A DNA stretch of 64,000 bases. It comes from WTGA01 sp965214055 (GTDB lineage: Bacteria; Pseudomonadota; Gammaproteobacteria; Arenicellales; Poriferihabitantaceae). Each line of letters starts with the position of its first letter. Position 1 is the first letter of the stretch. The stretch is taken from the NCBI GenBank assembly GCA_965214055.1, contig OZ243931.1, forward strand, positions 3,072,435 through 3,136,434. The letters are read 5' to 3'. Below the pieces are notes generated by a model. The model did not search any database. It was not told the origin of the DNA and saw only the letters and a list, made by a program, of their open reading frames with translations. The position numbers and the translations under genes were made by a program. Positions 1 through 8,746 of this stretch are shown piece after piece.

Positions 1-2
1 CC

Positions 3-1082
3 CTGTCAGGCTGCATCCCCACCAAGGACAAGCCCGCCACCATCGGGGCGCCCATGGACTGGTCCGAGCTGCCCGGTTGGGAGGAAGATACCCATGCCGA
101 AGTCTGGCCGGCGCTGGTCAACAATTGCAAAGCGGTAAGCGAAGAAACGGAATGGGCATCGATCTGTCCCGAAATCACCGAATGGAATCCGCCGAACGAT
201 ACCCGGGCAAGAGAATTCATTGAGCACTGGTTTCAACCCCATACCCTGTATGCCAGGGGCGGAAAGGAGCAGGGCCTGATTACAGGCTACTATGAACCGC
301 TGCTGTTCGGAAGTCTGGAACCGAATGAACGGTACCGGTATCCCCTCTACCAGCAGCCTGAATCCCTGCTCACCATTCATCTTGGAGACGTATACCCCGA
401 TTTGAAAGACCGACGGTTGCGGGGGCAACTCCGGGGCGACCGGATTGTCCCGTTCTACTCCAGGGAGGAAATCGAATCCGACCGTGCCCTGTTGGCAGGA
501 AATGAGTTGATCTGGCTGGACAACCGAGACGATGTTTTTTTTCTGCACATACAGGGGTCGGGCCGCATTCAGTTGCCTGACGGCACCCTGCTGGGAGCCG
601 GCTACAGCGACCAGAACGGGCATCCCTATGTCCCCATTGGAAGAATCCTGCTACAGGAGGGAGAACTGACCCGGGAGGAAATCTCGTTATTCACCATTCG
701 CCAATGGCTGGATGAGAATCCCGGGGAAGCGGAAGCATTACTGAACCGGAACCCCAGTTATGTTTTTTTCGTATTGCGCAACAACCCGGAAACCGGACCC
801 ATCGGATCGCTGAATGTGCCGTTGACACCGGAGCGCAGCATCGCCATTGACCCAAAACTGGTAAAACTGGGCACCCCCATGTGGTTAATGACCAATTATC
901 CGGGGAACCCGGAAGAACAATACAATCGTCTGGTCGTCGCCCAGGATACAGGGGGAGCCATCAAGGGCGCGTTGCGCGCCGACCTTTTCTGGGGATATGG
1001 AGAGGATGCCGAGCGGGCCGCAGGAATCATGAAGGAACCCGTCCGCCTGATTGTCCTGCAACCCCGGAAAAACCGGCTCTAA
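3..1082 (+). CDS. mltA: Membrane-bound lytic murein transglycosylase A, lipoprotein, 5'-truncated by window edge
   Basis: MltA cleaves the glycan strands of murein to 1,6-anhydromuropeptides from the inner face of the outer membrane. The reading frame is open to the left edge, and its first visible codons (3-14) read L-S-G-C, a lipobox. The missing part is therefore only the start of the signal peptide, and the Met at 54 is internal. Family signs are GYYEPLLFGS, FLHIQGSGRIQLPDG, NPSYVFFV and, near the C-terminus, DTGGAIKG followed by ADLFWGYG, whose Asp aligns with the catalytic Asp of E. coli MltA. About 360 codons are present, close to full length. Downstream lies rnd on the other strand, so mltA is the last gene of its unit here. 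Confidence 0.93.
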   Translation: MSGCIPTKDKPATIGAPMDWSELPGWEEDTHAEVWPALVNNCKAVSEETEWASICPEITEWNPPNDTRAREFIEHWFQPHTLYARGGKEQGLITGYYEPLLFGSLEPNERYRYPLYQQPESLLTIHLGDVYPDLKDRRLRGQLRGDRIVPFYSREEIESDRALLAGNELIWLDNRDDVFFLHIQGSGRIQLPDGTLLGAGYSDQNGHPYVPIGRILLQEGELTREEISLFTIRQWLDENPGEAEALLNRNPSYVFFVLRNNPETGPIGSLNVPLTPERSIAIDPKLVKLGTPMWLMTNYPGNPEEQYNRLVVAQDTGGAIKGALRADLFWGYGEDAERAAGIMKEPVRLIVLQPRKNRL

Positions 1083-1172
1083 CCGGCAACCGCACCCGTT
1101 GGACCCGGTTTGACGGCGATGCCCAACCTCGAAACACCCGGTAAGCCGATGATGATAACCGGGTAAAAAAAA

Positions 1173-2351
1173 CTAGGGGGAGCGCGAATTCTTGACGGGG
1201 GTCGGAACCCTCCCGTCCGCATGGTCCACAACCTTTCCCAGGCAGGTTAAAATCTGCTCTCCCACCAGCACCCACCGCCACCCTGTAAGCACCGGGAGGT
1301 CCAGCCGACCCCTCACAATCGACTCAATATCCCCCCGACTGGCAAGCAGTGACTGACTGATCCCGGCCTCTGTACTGGCTTCCCTAACCACTTTCATGAT
1401 TTTTCCCACCTGGTGTTTTTCATGGGAATTGAGAGGACATCGATTGGCCCAGGCCGGCATGGTTTCACCGGAAACCGGGGCGCTCCGGACAACCGCCAGA
1501 ATCTGTTTTCCCAGTTTACTTACCAGCTTGGGGCGGATATTTTCCAGTCCGGCGAGTGATCGCAAATCCCGGGGCCGACGGGTGGCGATCTCAATGATCG
1601 CCCGACTCGACAATACCCACTCTCGCGGGCGGTTCTGGAACTGGGCAACCCGCTCACGCCAGATGGTCAGTGCCCGGGCAGTTTCCTGATGCTTTACGGA
1701 CAGCCTTTGCCCTCCCTTCAAATGCTTCCATGCCTGTTCCGGTTCGACAATGTGCGCCTGTTCATCCACGATCTTCCGACATTCCTCCTTCATCCATCCA
1801 ATCCGGTCCAGACCGGAGAGCTTCCGGTCCATGAAGTCCCGCAACGGATTCAGATACCGAACATCATCCATCGCGTATTCGAGCTGGGCACTGGAAAGCG
1901 GCCTAGCGCTCCAATCGGCACGGGTGTGCTGTTTCGGCAATACGGTCCCGAAAGCCATTTCCACCATCGACGCATATCCGACCTGGTCTCCATAACCGCA
2001 AAGCGCCGCCGCGACCTGCGTGTCATAGACATTGACCAGAGGTTGGTCCAGCCTCTGGTCCAGGGCTTCCAGGTCCTGCCGGCAGGAATGGAATATCTTT
2101 GTAATGGACGCATCCGAGAATACCTGTGCAAGGGATGACAGGTCCGGGATGGCCAACGCATCAATACAGTATTCGCCCCTCCCGGTTCGAAGTTGAATGA
2201 GGCACAGCAGGGGATAATAGGTCCTTACCCGGAGAAACTCGGTATCCACCCCGATCCAGGCCGACTCCATGGCAGAATGAACGCAGGCCTCCAGGCCAGC
2301 GGGATTGGTGATTGGGGCTAATTTTGACATCACGACAATGATATCATCCAA
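1173..2351 (-). CDS. rnd: Ribonuclease D
   Basis: 3'-5' exoribonuclease of the DEDDy superfamily that trims the 3' ends of tRNA precursors and other small RNAs. The N-terminal exonuclease domain shows Exo I (GVDTEFLR), Exo II (HSCRQDLEAL) and Exo III (YAMDDVRYL, with the Tyr and Asp that define DEDDy). The C-terminal half, about residues 200-380, has the length and helical character of the two HRDC domains of E. coli RNase D. Length is 392 aa from the first ATG; a second ATG seven codons in (2330, starting MSKLAPIT) is an equally good start. It is convergent with mltA and diverges from the membrane gene at 2375 with only a short gap, so the two promoters must share that gap. Confidence 0.94.
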   Translation of the reverse strand: MDDIIVVMSKLAPITNPAGLEACVHSAMESAWIGVDTEFLRVRTYYPLLCLIQLRTGRGEYCIDALAIPDLSSLAQVFSDASITKIFHSCRQDLEALDQRLDQPLVNVYDTQVAAALCGYGDQVGYASMVEMAFGTVLPKQHTRADWSARPLSSAQLEYAMDDVRYLNPLRDFMDRKLSGLDRIGWMKEECRKIVDEQAHIVEPEQAWKHLKGGQRLSVKHQETARALTIWRERVAQFQNRPREWVLSSRAIIEIATRRPRDLRSLAGLENIRPKLVSKLGKQILAVVRSAPVSGETMPAWANRCPLNSHEKHQVGKIMKVVREASTEAGISQSLLASRGDIESIVRGRLDLPVLTGWRWVLVGEQILTCLGKVVDHADGRVPTPVKNSRSP

Positions 2352-2374
2352 ACCCTTATCAAAAGTATGCGTTG

Positions 2375-2893
2375 ATGTCTGACACCATTCGAATTATTCT
2401 GCGGATCTGCCTGTTTCGGGCTTCCCCCCAGGATTTGCCCGCTGCCGGAAACCGCCTTGTTTCCGTCATGGTCATCACCCTAGGGCTGTTTATCATGAGG
2501 AATGGCCAATTGGGGGGAAGCGTCAATGTCCTCGGCCTGTCACTGACCCAGTTTCTGTTGCTTGGCACCGGGTTGGCCCTCCTTTTATCCCTGTTTCGAA
2601 AACCTGAACGCTGGCTGCAGTCGGCCACCGCTCTGTACGGTTGCTCCGCGCTGTTGCTGATCTTTACCATGCCATTCATCATCATGACCCAGACGGCAGG
2701 ATTGGCCTCGGGCATCCTGAGTCTCCCCCAGCTCATGGTCATACTTTCCAGTTTCTGGTATTTTGCAGTGATCGTGTTCATACTGCGGGAAACCCTTGAA
2801 ATCGGCCTGGTGTTTGCATTTGTCGTCACCGTGGTACTGGAACTGTCCTTCGCCCTGATCCTGATGAGTCTTTTTGGGGAATTGATCCTGTGA
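2375..2893 (+). CDS. Multi-pass inner-membrane protein of unknown function, coupled to mpl
   Basis: I do not recognise a family. The 172-aa product has about four to five hydrophobic segments (around residues 25-45, 50-70, 85-110, 120-150 and the C-terminus) separated by short basic loops, so it is an integral membrane protein. The layout resembles small Yip1-like membrane proteins, but nothing decisive is visible. ATG at 2375 follows an in-frame TTG at 2372 and is the better start. The stop codon overlaps the GTG start of mpl (GTGA at 2890-2893), which implies translational coupling and an envelope-related role, inferred from context only. It diverges from rnd. Confidence 0.7.
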   Translation: MSDTIRIILRICLFRASPQDLPAAGNRLVSVMVITLGLFIMRNGQLGGSVNVLGLSLTQFLLLGTGLALLLSLFRKPERWLQSATALYGCSALLLIFTMPFIIMTQTAGLASGILSLPQLMVILSSFWYFAVIVFILRETLEIGLVFAFVVTVVLELSFALILMSLFGELIL

Positions 2894-4254
2894 AATTATT
2901 CATCGCAGGGATTTGCGGAACATTCATGGCGGGGATTGCACAACTTGCCAAAGCCAAGGGGCATGAGGTTTCCGGTTGCGACAGCAATGTCTTCCCCCCC
3001 ATGTCGACGCTTCTTGCTTCGGAAAACATACCGGTTCTCGAAGGTTACCTTGCGGAACATCTGGATGGCGATATCGACCAGATTCTGGTCGGCAACGCCC
3101 TTTCCAGAGGAAATCCCTTGGTGGAATCCATGCTGAATGACGGCCGTGCATTCCTGTCGGGGCCCCAGTGGCTGCATGAAAACTTCCTTCGGGACAAAAA
3201 AGTCATTGCCGTGTCCGGCACGCACGGCAAAACATCCACCTCCGCAATGGTGGCCTGGATTCTGCACCGGTACCACCGGAAACCGGGATACCTGATTGGT
3301 GGAAAACCGGGAAATTTTGACCGCTCTGCCTCGCCGGGTGACAGCCGATGGTTTGTCATTGAAGCGGATGAATATGATACGGCATTTTTCGACAAACGCT
3401 CAAAATTTATTCACTACAAACCGCATATTGCCATCCTGAACAACCTGGAATTTGACCATGCTGATATCTTCGATAATCTTGGGCAAATAAAGACCCAGTT
3501 CCATCACCTGCTCCGCATTGTCCCTGCAAAGGGGTTTGTGGTGGCCAATTACGACGATGAGAACATCTCCAGCGTACTGGAAATGGGATGCTGGAGTCAG
3601 GTCGAATCATTTTCCATTGACGACCCGGGATGCAGGTGGTTTGCCCGGCCCCTTCGAAGTGATCATGCCGAATTCGAAATCTGCCTGGAGGGAAAAACGG
3701 CCGGCTCCGTTCACTGGGCCTGCATTGGCCGGCACAACATGCAAAATGCACTGGCGGCCGTGGCCGCTTCCCACTGTGCCGGCATTGGTGTTGGGCAGGC
3801 CTGTCGTGCCCTGGCCAGCTTCAAACCTTCCGCGCGTCGTCTTCAGCGGCTGTTTCACTGGAAAAGCCTGTATTTGTACGAGGATTTTGCTCACCACCCC
3901 ACTGCCATTGGCGCCACTGTGGACGCGGTTCTCTCCAGGCATCCCGGCCATGAAATTATCGTTGCGCTGGAACCGGGATCAAACACCATGAAACGTGGTG
4001 TCCATGGCAATCTGCTCGGAGAATCCCTGAACCAGGCTGACAGGACCTTCATCTATGATCCAGGAAATCTGGCCTGGAACCCGAATGAACTCACTACCCG
4101 GTCGAAAATTACGGTGCATGACGACAAACACGCCCTAGTGGATGAATTGATATTGAGAGCCGGGCTCAATGTCGTTATCATTTGCATGAGCAATGCAAGT
4201 TTCGATGGAATTCCAGATGCCCTGCGGGAACGTCTCGAAACGAAATTTATCTAA
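2890..4254 (+). CDS. mpl: UDP-N-acetylmuramate:L-alanyl-gamma-D-glutamyl-meso-diaminopimelate ligase
   Basis: Mpl recycles murein by attaching the free tripeptide L-Ala-D-Glu-mDAP to UDP-MurNAc in the cytoplasm, in one ATP-dependent step. The 454-aa protein has the Mur-ligase plan: an N-terminal Rossmann-like UDP-binding domain (GICGTFMAGIAQLAKAKGH), a central ATPase domain with the P-loop GTHGKTS at residues 110-116 and the Mpl-type EADEYDTAFFDKRSKF segment, and a C-terminal domain (DFAHHPTAI). Length is typical for Mpl. The start is GTG at 2890, fixed by the overlap with the upstream stop and the alignment of the N-terminus. With mltA nearby, the block covers cutting of murein and reuse of its peptides. 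Confidence 0.95.
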   Translation: MKLFIAGICGTFMAGIAQLAKAKGHEVSGCDSNVFPPMSTLLASENIPVLEGYLAEHLDGDIDQILVGNALSRGNPLVESMLNDGRAFLSGPQWLHENFLRDKKVIAVSGTHGKTSTSAMVAWILHRYHRKPGYLIGGKPGNFDRSASPGDSRWFVIEADEYDTAFFDKRSKFIHYKPHIAILNNLEFDHADIFDNLGQIKTQFHHLLRIVPAKGFVVANYDDENISSVLEMGCWSQVESFSIDDPGCRWFARPLRSDHAEFEICLEGKTAGSVHWACIGRHNMQNALAAVAASHCAGIGVGQACRALASFKPSARRLQRLFHWKSLYLYEDFAHHPTAIGATVDAVLSRHPGHEIIVALEPGSNTMKRGVHGNLLGESLNQADRTFIYDPGNLAWNPNELTTRSKITVHDDKHALVDELILRAGLNVVIICMSNASFDGIPDALRERLETKFI

Positions 4255-4291
4255 CGGACAACCCACTCACCACATCACGCATATCCTTACA

Positions 4292-4957
4292 ATGAAACAC
4301 CTGAAAAAAAGAGTATCTACCGTGCTGGCCATGGTCGGAATGACATTATTGGCAAGCAGTTTCCTGGCCATGGCCCAGGAGGAATCGGAACCCTTCCTTG
4401 CCGGGGGGCACTACGAATTGCTGGATGAAGTCCAGCCCGTCCAGACCGGTGACAAAATAGAAGTGGTGGAACTGTTCTGGTATCGCTGCCCGCATTGCTT
4501 TGCCCTGGAACCCTTTATCGTTGAGTGGAAGGAAAGTATTCCGGACAATGCACAGTATGTCCCCATTCCGGCCCTGCTCAATAAAAGCTGGGAATTCGGC
4601 GCCAAGGCCTACTATACGTTTGAAGCACTGGGGCTGGTGGAACAATTGCATGGAAAATTCTTTGATGCCATACATCTTGACAGGCGTAACCTGGAGACCG
4701 TGGAAGCCCTGGCCAACTGGGCGGAAGAAAACGGTGCAGATCGGCAGGCGATCATTGACACATTCGAATCCTTTGCCGTTGCAAACAAACTGAATTTCTC
4801 CAGTGTCATGTCCAGAAAATACGGGATCACCGGGGTTCCTTCCATTATTGTTGACGGGCGCTATCGGACAACCATTTCAATGGCCGGCAGCCAGACAAAA
4901 CTGATCGAAGTCATCAACTTCCTGATTGACAAGGTGGAAAAGGAAAAGACGGGTTAA
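4292..4957 (+). CDS. dsbA: Thiol:disulfide interchange protein DsbA
   Basis: Periplasmic oxidant that inserts disulfide bonds into exported proteins and is re-oxidised by DsbB. The chosen ATG (4292) gives a clear Sec signal peptide: basic MKHLKKR, a hydrophobic core and a cleavage-like AMA before QEESEPF. A longer frame starting inside mpl at 4193 would bury this signal. The mature thioredoxin-fold domain carries the active site CPHC at residues 66-69 and the cis-proline loop TGVPSIIV near the C-terminus, with the helical insertion between them. Length is 221 aa, as expected. No DsbB is seen in the window. The downstream phosphodiesterase starts within or just after its end. Confidence 0.95.
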   Translation: MKHLKKRVSTVLAMVGMTLLASSFLAMAQEESEPFLAGGHYELLDEVQPVQTGDKIEVVELFWYRCPHCFALEPFIVEWKESIPDNAQYVPIPALLNKSWEFGAKAYYTFEALGLVEQLHGKFFDAIHLDRRNLETVEALANWAEENGADRQAIIDTFESFAVANKLNFSSVMSRKYGITGVPSIIVDGRYRTTISMAGSQTKLIEVINFLIDKVEKEKTG

Positions 4958-4997
4958 AGGCTGCGGCCATTCATCCTGTATTGCCCAAACCTCTCCA

Positions 4998-5879
4998 TTG
5001 GCTCGTATCCGGTCGCAACGCATCCCGAGCATCCATGGACATCGGGGTGCACGGGGTCTTTTCCCGGAAAACAGCCTGGTGGCCATCCAGTCCGCGGTGG
5101 AATGTGGTTGTGATGCCATTGAGGTGGATCTTTGTGTCAGCGCCGATGATCAACTGGTCATCCATCACGATTCCGCCCTCTCTCCCTGCCTGACCCGGGA
5201 TCGGAACGGCCAATGGATTGATGAAGAAATCCGGGTACGGGAACTCACCGCCGAGGAATTGGCATCTTTTGATATCGGCCGAATCAAACCGCATACCAAA
5301 TACTGGTCCACCTTCCAACACCAACAGCCGGTAGAGGGCACGACCATCCCCACTCTTGAGGAATTTGTCCACCTCATTCACAGGCTCCGGGCGGATATCC
5401 TTTTTAACCTGGAACTGAAAAGCACCCCTCTCGACCCCAAATCCACCCCACCGGTGGCCGACTTTGCCCGGATCGTGGCAGCTGAACTGGATCGTTGGAA
5501 CCTGGTGGAACGCGCTTTCGTACAAAGTTTTGACTGGAGGTTGCCGCGTGCCGTGAAGCGCCTGGTTCCCGGTCTTAAAATTGGTTTCACTACCGATTCA
5601 GGGTTCGAAGGAAAGCCGGATGCATGGACGGATTACCATGATCTGAAAGATTTCAATAACCGGATTCCAACCATGGTGAAGGCACTGGGAGGCCACGTGT
5701 GGTCCAGCGACCACCGCAACACCACCCGGGATGACGTGGAACTGGTCCATGACCTGGGGCTGGAATTGAATGTGTGGACCGTCAATACCCTCCAGGACAT
5801 GGAAAAATGGATTGAATGGGGGGCTGATGCCATCACCACCGATTATCCGGACCGCCTGTATGCATTGCTAACCGGCTGA
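4998..5879 (+). CDS. Glycerophosphodiester phosphodiesterase
   Basis: Hydrolyses glycerophosphodiesters from phospholipid turnover to glycerol-3-phosphate and an alcohol. GDPD signatures are present in order: HGHRGARGLFPENS, EVDLCVSADDQLVIHHD, LFNLELKS, and the C-terminal VWTVN...WGADAITTDYP. These supply the catalytic His pair and the Glu/Asp metal ligands. No signal peptide is seen, so it looks cytoplasmic (UgpQ-like). The start is odd: no ATG or GTG lies in frame upstream of the HRG motif. Only TTG at 4998 (14 residues before the motif) and TTG at 4926 (inside dsbA) are available, and neither has a convincing ribosome-binding site. I chose 4998; the product is then 293 aa. Confidence 0.85.
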   Translation: MARIRSQRIPSIHGHRGARGLFPENSLVAIQSAVECGCDAIEVDLCVSADDQLVIHHDSALSPCLTRDRNGQWIDEEIRVRELTAEELASFDIGRIKPHTKYWSTFQHQQPVEGTTIPTLEEFVHLIHRLRADILFNLELKSTPLDPKSTPPVADFARIVAAELDRWNLVERAFVQSFDWRLPRAVKRLVPGLKIGFTTDSGFEGKPDAWTDYHDLKDFNNRIPTMVKALGGHVWSSDHRNTTRDDVELVHDLGLELNVWTVNTLQDMEKWIEWGADAITTDYPDRLYALLTG

Positions 5880-5887
5880 CATGGGTA

Positions 5888-5908
5888 ATTTCCCGGGATT
5901 GGGGAAAT
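5888..5908. terminator. Hairpin after the phosphodiesterase gene
   Basis: Arms ATTTCCC and GGGAAAT (7 bp) with a 7-nt loop, nine bases after the phosphodiesterase stop and upstream of the convergent mmsA end. There is no T-run after it on either strand, so it is only a weak terminator candidate. Confidence 0.3.
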
Positions 5909-6040
5909 GGAGATGACCGCTCTACCCATTGCCGGATATTTTCAGACTACACGGATCACGATTCCGAGCAAGGGGCTGGATTTCCGTTACGGGCTTTTCT
6001 GGATTTTTCCTGTCAAGCCCATGGTTGCCGCGTTGCCGCT

Positions 6041-6139
6041 GACTTCATTGACCCGAGCCTCTATCAATGCCCCAACCCGATGATGAGATCACGGTACTGT
6101 CCAGGAAGCGGACTTCATTGGCCCCGCCCCTGTCAATGC
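6041..6139. repeat. Imperfect direct repeat, two ~30-bp units with 70-bp period
   Basis: GACTTCATTG occurs at 6041 and 6111. Each copy continues with a similar GC-rich stretch and ends in TCAATGC (6070 and 6139). The second unit runs into the last codons of mmsA. It may be a duplicated terminator or operator region. No function is known to me. Confidence 0.45.
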
Positions 6140-7683
6140 TCTCCCCCGGCCTTGAAGTTGAACACGGCTCCGGAACGGATGCCGGACGGCCAGCGCGCCG
6201 TGATGGTCTTCAAACGGGTGTAAAAATGCACCCCCTCCGGTCCATGGATCGCATGGTCCCCGAACAGCGAACGCTTCCATCCCCCGAAACTGTGAAACGC
6301 CAGCGGAACCGGAATCGGTACATTCACACCCACCATCCCGATCTGGACCCGGTGGCAAAAATCACGGGCCGCATCCCCGTCCCGGGTGAAAATCGCCGTC
6401 CCGTTCCCGTACTCATGTCCATCCACCAGCGATACCGCCTCCTCGTAACTCCCCACCCGGACCACGCTCAATACCGGACCGAAAATCTCGTCCGTGTAAA
6501 TCCGCATCCCAGGCTTCACACGGTCAAAAACCGTCGGACCCACAAAACATCCCTCCTCAAAACCCGGAACCTCCAAACCACGTCCGTCCCGAACCAACTC
6601 CGCTCCTTCCTCCACTCCCGATGCAATGTACCCCTCAATACGTGCCTTCGCCTCCGGATTGATCACCGGCCCCATCTCCGTCTCCAAACCCGTATGCGAT
6701 CCCACACGCAATGCATCCAGTCGGGGCAGCAAACGTTCCAGCAACGCGTCTGCCGGTCCATCTCCAACCGATACCACCACCGATACCGCCATGCAACGCT
6801 CCCCAGCTGACCCGTACGCCGCTCCCAGTACCGCATCCGATACCTGATCCATGTCCGCATCCGGCATCGCAACCAGATGGTTCTTCGCACCACACAGCGC
6901 CTGAACACGCTTGTTGTGTGCCGTCCCCGTCCGGTATATGTATTCCCCCACCGCCGTCGAACCCACAAAACTCACCGCCTGAACCCGGTCGTCCGCAAGC
7001 AGCGCATCCACCGCCTCACGGTCTCCGTTCACCACATTCAATACCCCATCCGGCAATCCCGCCTCCCGCATCAGCTCCGCCAGACGCAATGGACACGACG
7101 GATCTCGCTCCGACGGCTTCAGAACAAACGTGTTTCCGCATGCAATCGCCAGCGGAAACATCCACATCGGTACCATCGCCGGAAAATTGAACGGCGTGAT
7201 CCCCGCGCACACTCCAAGGGGCTGACGCAGACTCCACGAATCCACCCCGCCGGCCACCGACGCCGAATACTCCCCCTTCAGCAACTCCGATATCCCGCAG
7301 GCATATTCCACAACCTCCAACCCTCGGGTGATCGACCCCGTTGCATCCTCCCGCGTCTTTCCGTGCTCACACGATACCAGCTCCGACAACTCCTCCATGT
7401 GCGAACGGATCAACTCCCGGAACGAAAACATTACCTGGGCCCGCTTCCCCGCCGGCGTCGACGACCAACCCGGAAACGCTGCCTGGGCCGCCGCAACCGC
7501 CCGCCCCACTTCCTCACAACCCGCCAGCGGAACCCGCTTCGCCACCACTCCCCGTGCCGGATCGTACACCTCCCCGAAACGGCCTCCCGACCCAAAAACC
7601 TTCCCGCCGTTCACATAGTGGTGAAGTTCTTCTTCATTCCCCGCTTCATGGATTGCCTGGGTTGCCTGGTTTGTCTGGTTCAT
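6133..7683 (-). CDS. mmsA: CoA-acylating methylmalonate-semialdehyde dehydrogenase
   Basis: NAD- and CoA-dependent oxidation of methylmalonate semialdehyde (valine, thymine) or malonate semialdehyde to propionyl- or acetyl-CoA. The 516-aa protein has the ALDH fold with TPFNFPAMVPMWMFPLAIA, FVGSTAVGEYI, the catalytic cysteine in GSAGERCMA, and the family-specific tail HSFGGWKRSLFGDHAI, HGPEGVHFYTRLKTIT. After TARWP there is a short extra tail of about 17 residues. The coding strand is markedly G/T-rich (runs of GGT, GTG, GCG codons), unlike neighbouring genes, so recent acquisition or strong codon selection is possible. It stands alone between convergent and divergent neighbours; no mmsB or acyl-CoA dehydrogenase is adjacent. 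Confidence 0.93.
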   Translation of the reverse strand: MNQTNQATQAIHEAGNEEELHHYVNGGKVFGSGGRFGEVYDPARGVVAKRVPLAGCEEVGRAVAAAQAAFPGWSSTPAGKRAQVMFSFRELIRSHMEELSELVSCEHGKTREDATGSITRGLEVVEYACGISELLKGEYSASVAGGVDSWSLRQPLGVCAGITPFNFPAMVPMWMFPLAIACGNTFVLKPSERDPSCPLRLAELMREAGLPDGVLNVVNGDREAVDALLADDRVQAVSFVGSTAVGEYIYRTGTAHNKRVQALCGAKNHLVAMPDADMDQVSDAVLGAAYGSAGERCMAVSVVVSVGDGPADALLERLLPRLDALRVGSHTGLETEMGPVINPEAKARIEGYIASGVEEGAELVRDGRGLEVPGFEEGCFVGPTVFDRVKPGMRIYTDEIFGPVLSVVRVGSYEEAVSLVDGHEYGNGTAIFTRDGDAARDFCHRVQIGMVGVNVPIPVPLAFHSFGGWKRSLFGDHAIHGPEGVHFYTRLKTITARWPSGIRSGAVFNFKAGGEH

Positions 7684-7863
7684 CTGTCTCCCCCGTTACC
7701 GTGTGATTCTTGCAGCATGTCGCCGCAACTATAGTCCATCTCCAACGCTTTTCCAATGCCCGAATCCCGGCAGAAGGACCGGGATATCTTCCCATCCGCT
7801 GCGGTGGATGTTTGCGGACAGACCCGATACTATTCAATCTGATCCCGAACACATCAATGGAAT

Positions 7864-8490
7864 ATGCCCAACCCCCGCTCTCCCGTCCTGTACTCCAACG
7901 ACTCCTGCCCCTTTGCGATGAGGGCACGACTGGCCCTGCACTACTGCGGAATTGAGGTCGAACATCGGGAAATCCGGTTCGACAACAAGCCGCCATCCAT
8001 GCTCGCCGCTTCACCCAAGGGAACGGTCCCGGTCATGGTGTTCGAACACGGTGCGGTCATCGATGAAAGCTGGCGTATCATACAGTGGGCACTTAAACAG
8101 AACGACCCGGAGAACTGGGTCGGAATCGCAGGCAAATCATACGATCTGGCCTGCCAACTGGTAGACCGCAATGACAACGGGTTTGCCAGCCCGGCATACT
8201 ATTACCAATATGCAGACCGGTACCCTGACCGGTCAAGGATAGAGAACCGTGCTCGGGCAGAAGCCGCGATCATCCCTCTTGAAAAACGCCTGGGAAAATC
8301 TCCCTTCCTGGGCGGTGAAACCCGGTCGGTCGCCGATATCGCCGTTTTTCCATTCATCGATGGATTCTCACGAATAGAAGACAATTGGTTTGCAATGACC
8401 TATCCTCATCTGCAGCGGTGGATGGATGCCATCAAAAATTCTGAGTTGTGGCGGCAGGTAGCGATTGATCATGAACCGTGGCCATTTTAA
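7864..8490 (+). CDS. Glutathione S-transferase family protein
   Basis: 208-aa protein with a thioredoxin-like N-terminal domain (VLYSNDSCPFAMRARLALHY, about residues 8-27), the conserved cis-Pro turn KGTVPVMVFEHG, and a C-terminal all-helical GST domain (SVADIAVFPFIDGFSR). A cysteine in CPFAMRA replaces the Ser or Tyr of many classes, as in omega- and glutaredoxin-like GSTs, so thiol transfer or reduction is more likely than classic conjugation. Substrate is unknown. It diverges from mmsA across a 180-bp gap and is probably monocistronic; a strong hairpin follows about 40 bp after its stop. Confidence 0.85.
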   Translation: MPNPRSPVLYSNDSCPFAMRARLALHYCGIEVEHREIRFDNKPPSMLAASPKGTVPVMVFEHGAVIDESWRIIQWALKQNDPENWVGIAGKSYDLACQLVDRNDNGFASPAYYYQYADRYPDRSRIENRARAEAAIIPLEKRLGKSPFLGGETRSVADIAVFPFIDGFSRIEDNWFAMTYPHLQRWMDAIKNSELWRQVAIDHEPWPF

Positions 8491-8526
8491 CCGTTGATCC
8501 GGATGGTGTCTTTCCGGTTCACCAGA

Positions 8527-8555
8527 CCTGCACGCCGCCCTGAGGGCGTAGCAGG
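8527..8555. terminator. Strong GC-rich hairpin after the GST gene
   Basis: Arms CCTGC-ACGCC (8527-8536) and GGCGT-A-GCAGG (8545-8555) form a ten-pair stem with one bulged A and an 8-nt loop. No T-run follows. It could end the GST transcript or be a REP-like palindrome. Confidence 0.4.
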
Positions 8556-8746
8556 CCCTGCCGTCAGGATGCCGCATGCCTGGAACCCCCCACATAAAAC
8601 CGGTGGTTTCAGGCCACCTCGATTACGGAGTTCTTGGAAGCGCTGCTTTGATCCATAGCATGGCCGGCGGCTCACCCATATTCCAACCACATCCATGAAC
8701 CGCTCCAGAAACGGTCGAGCCGGTTTCCATTATCGAGGGACCCTCC

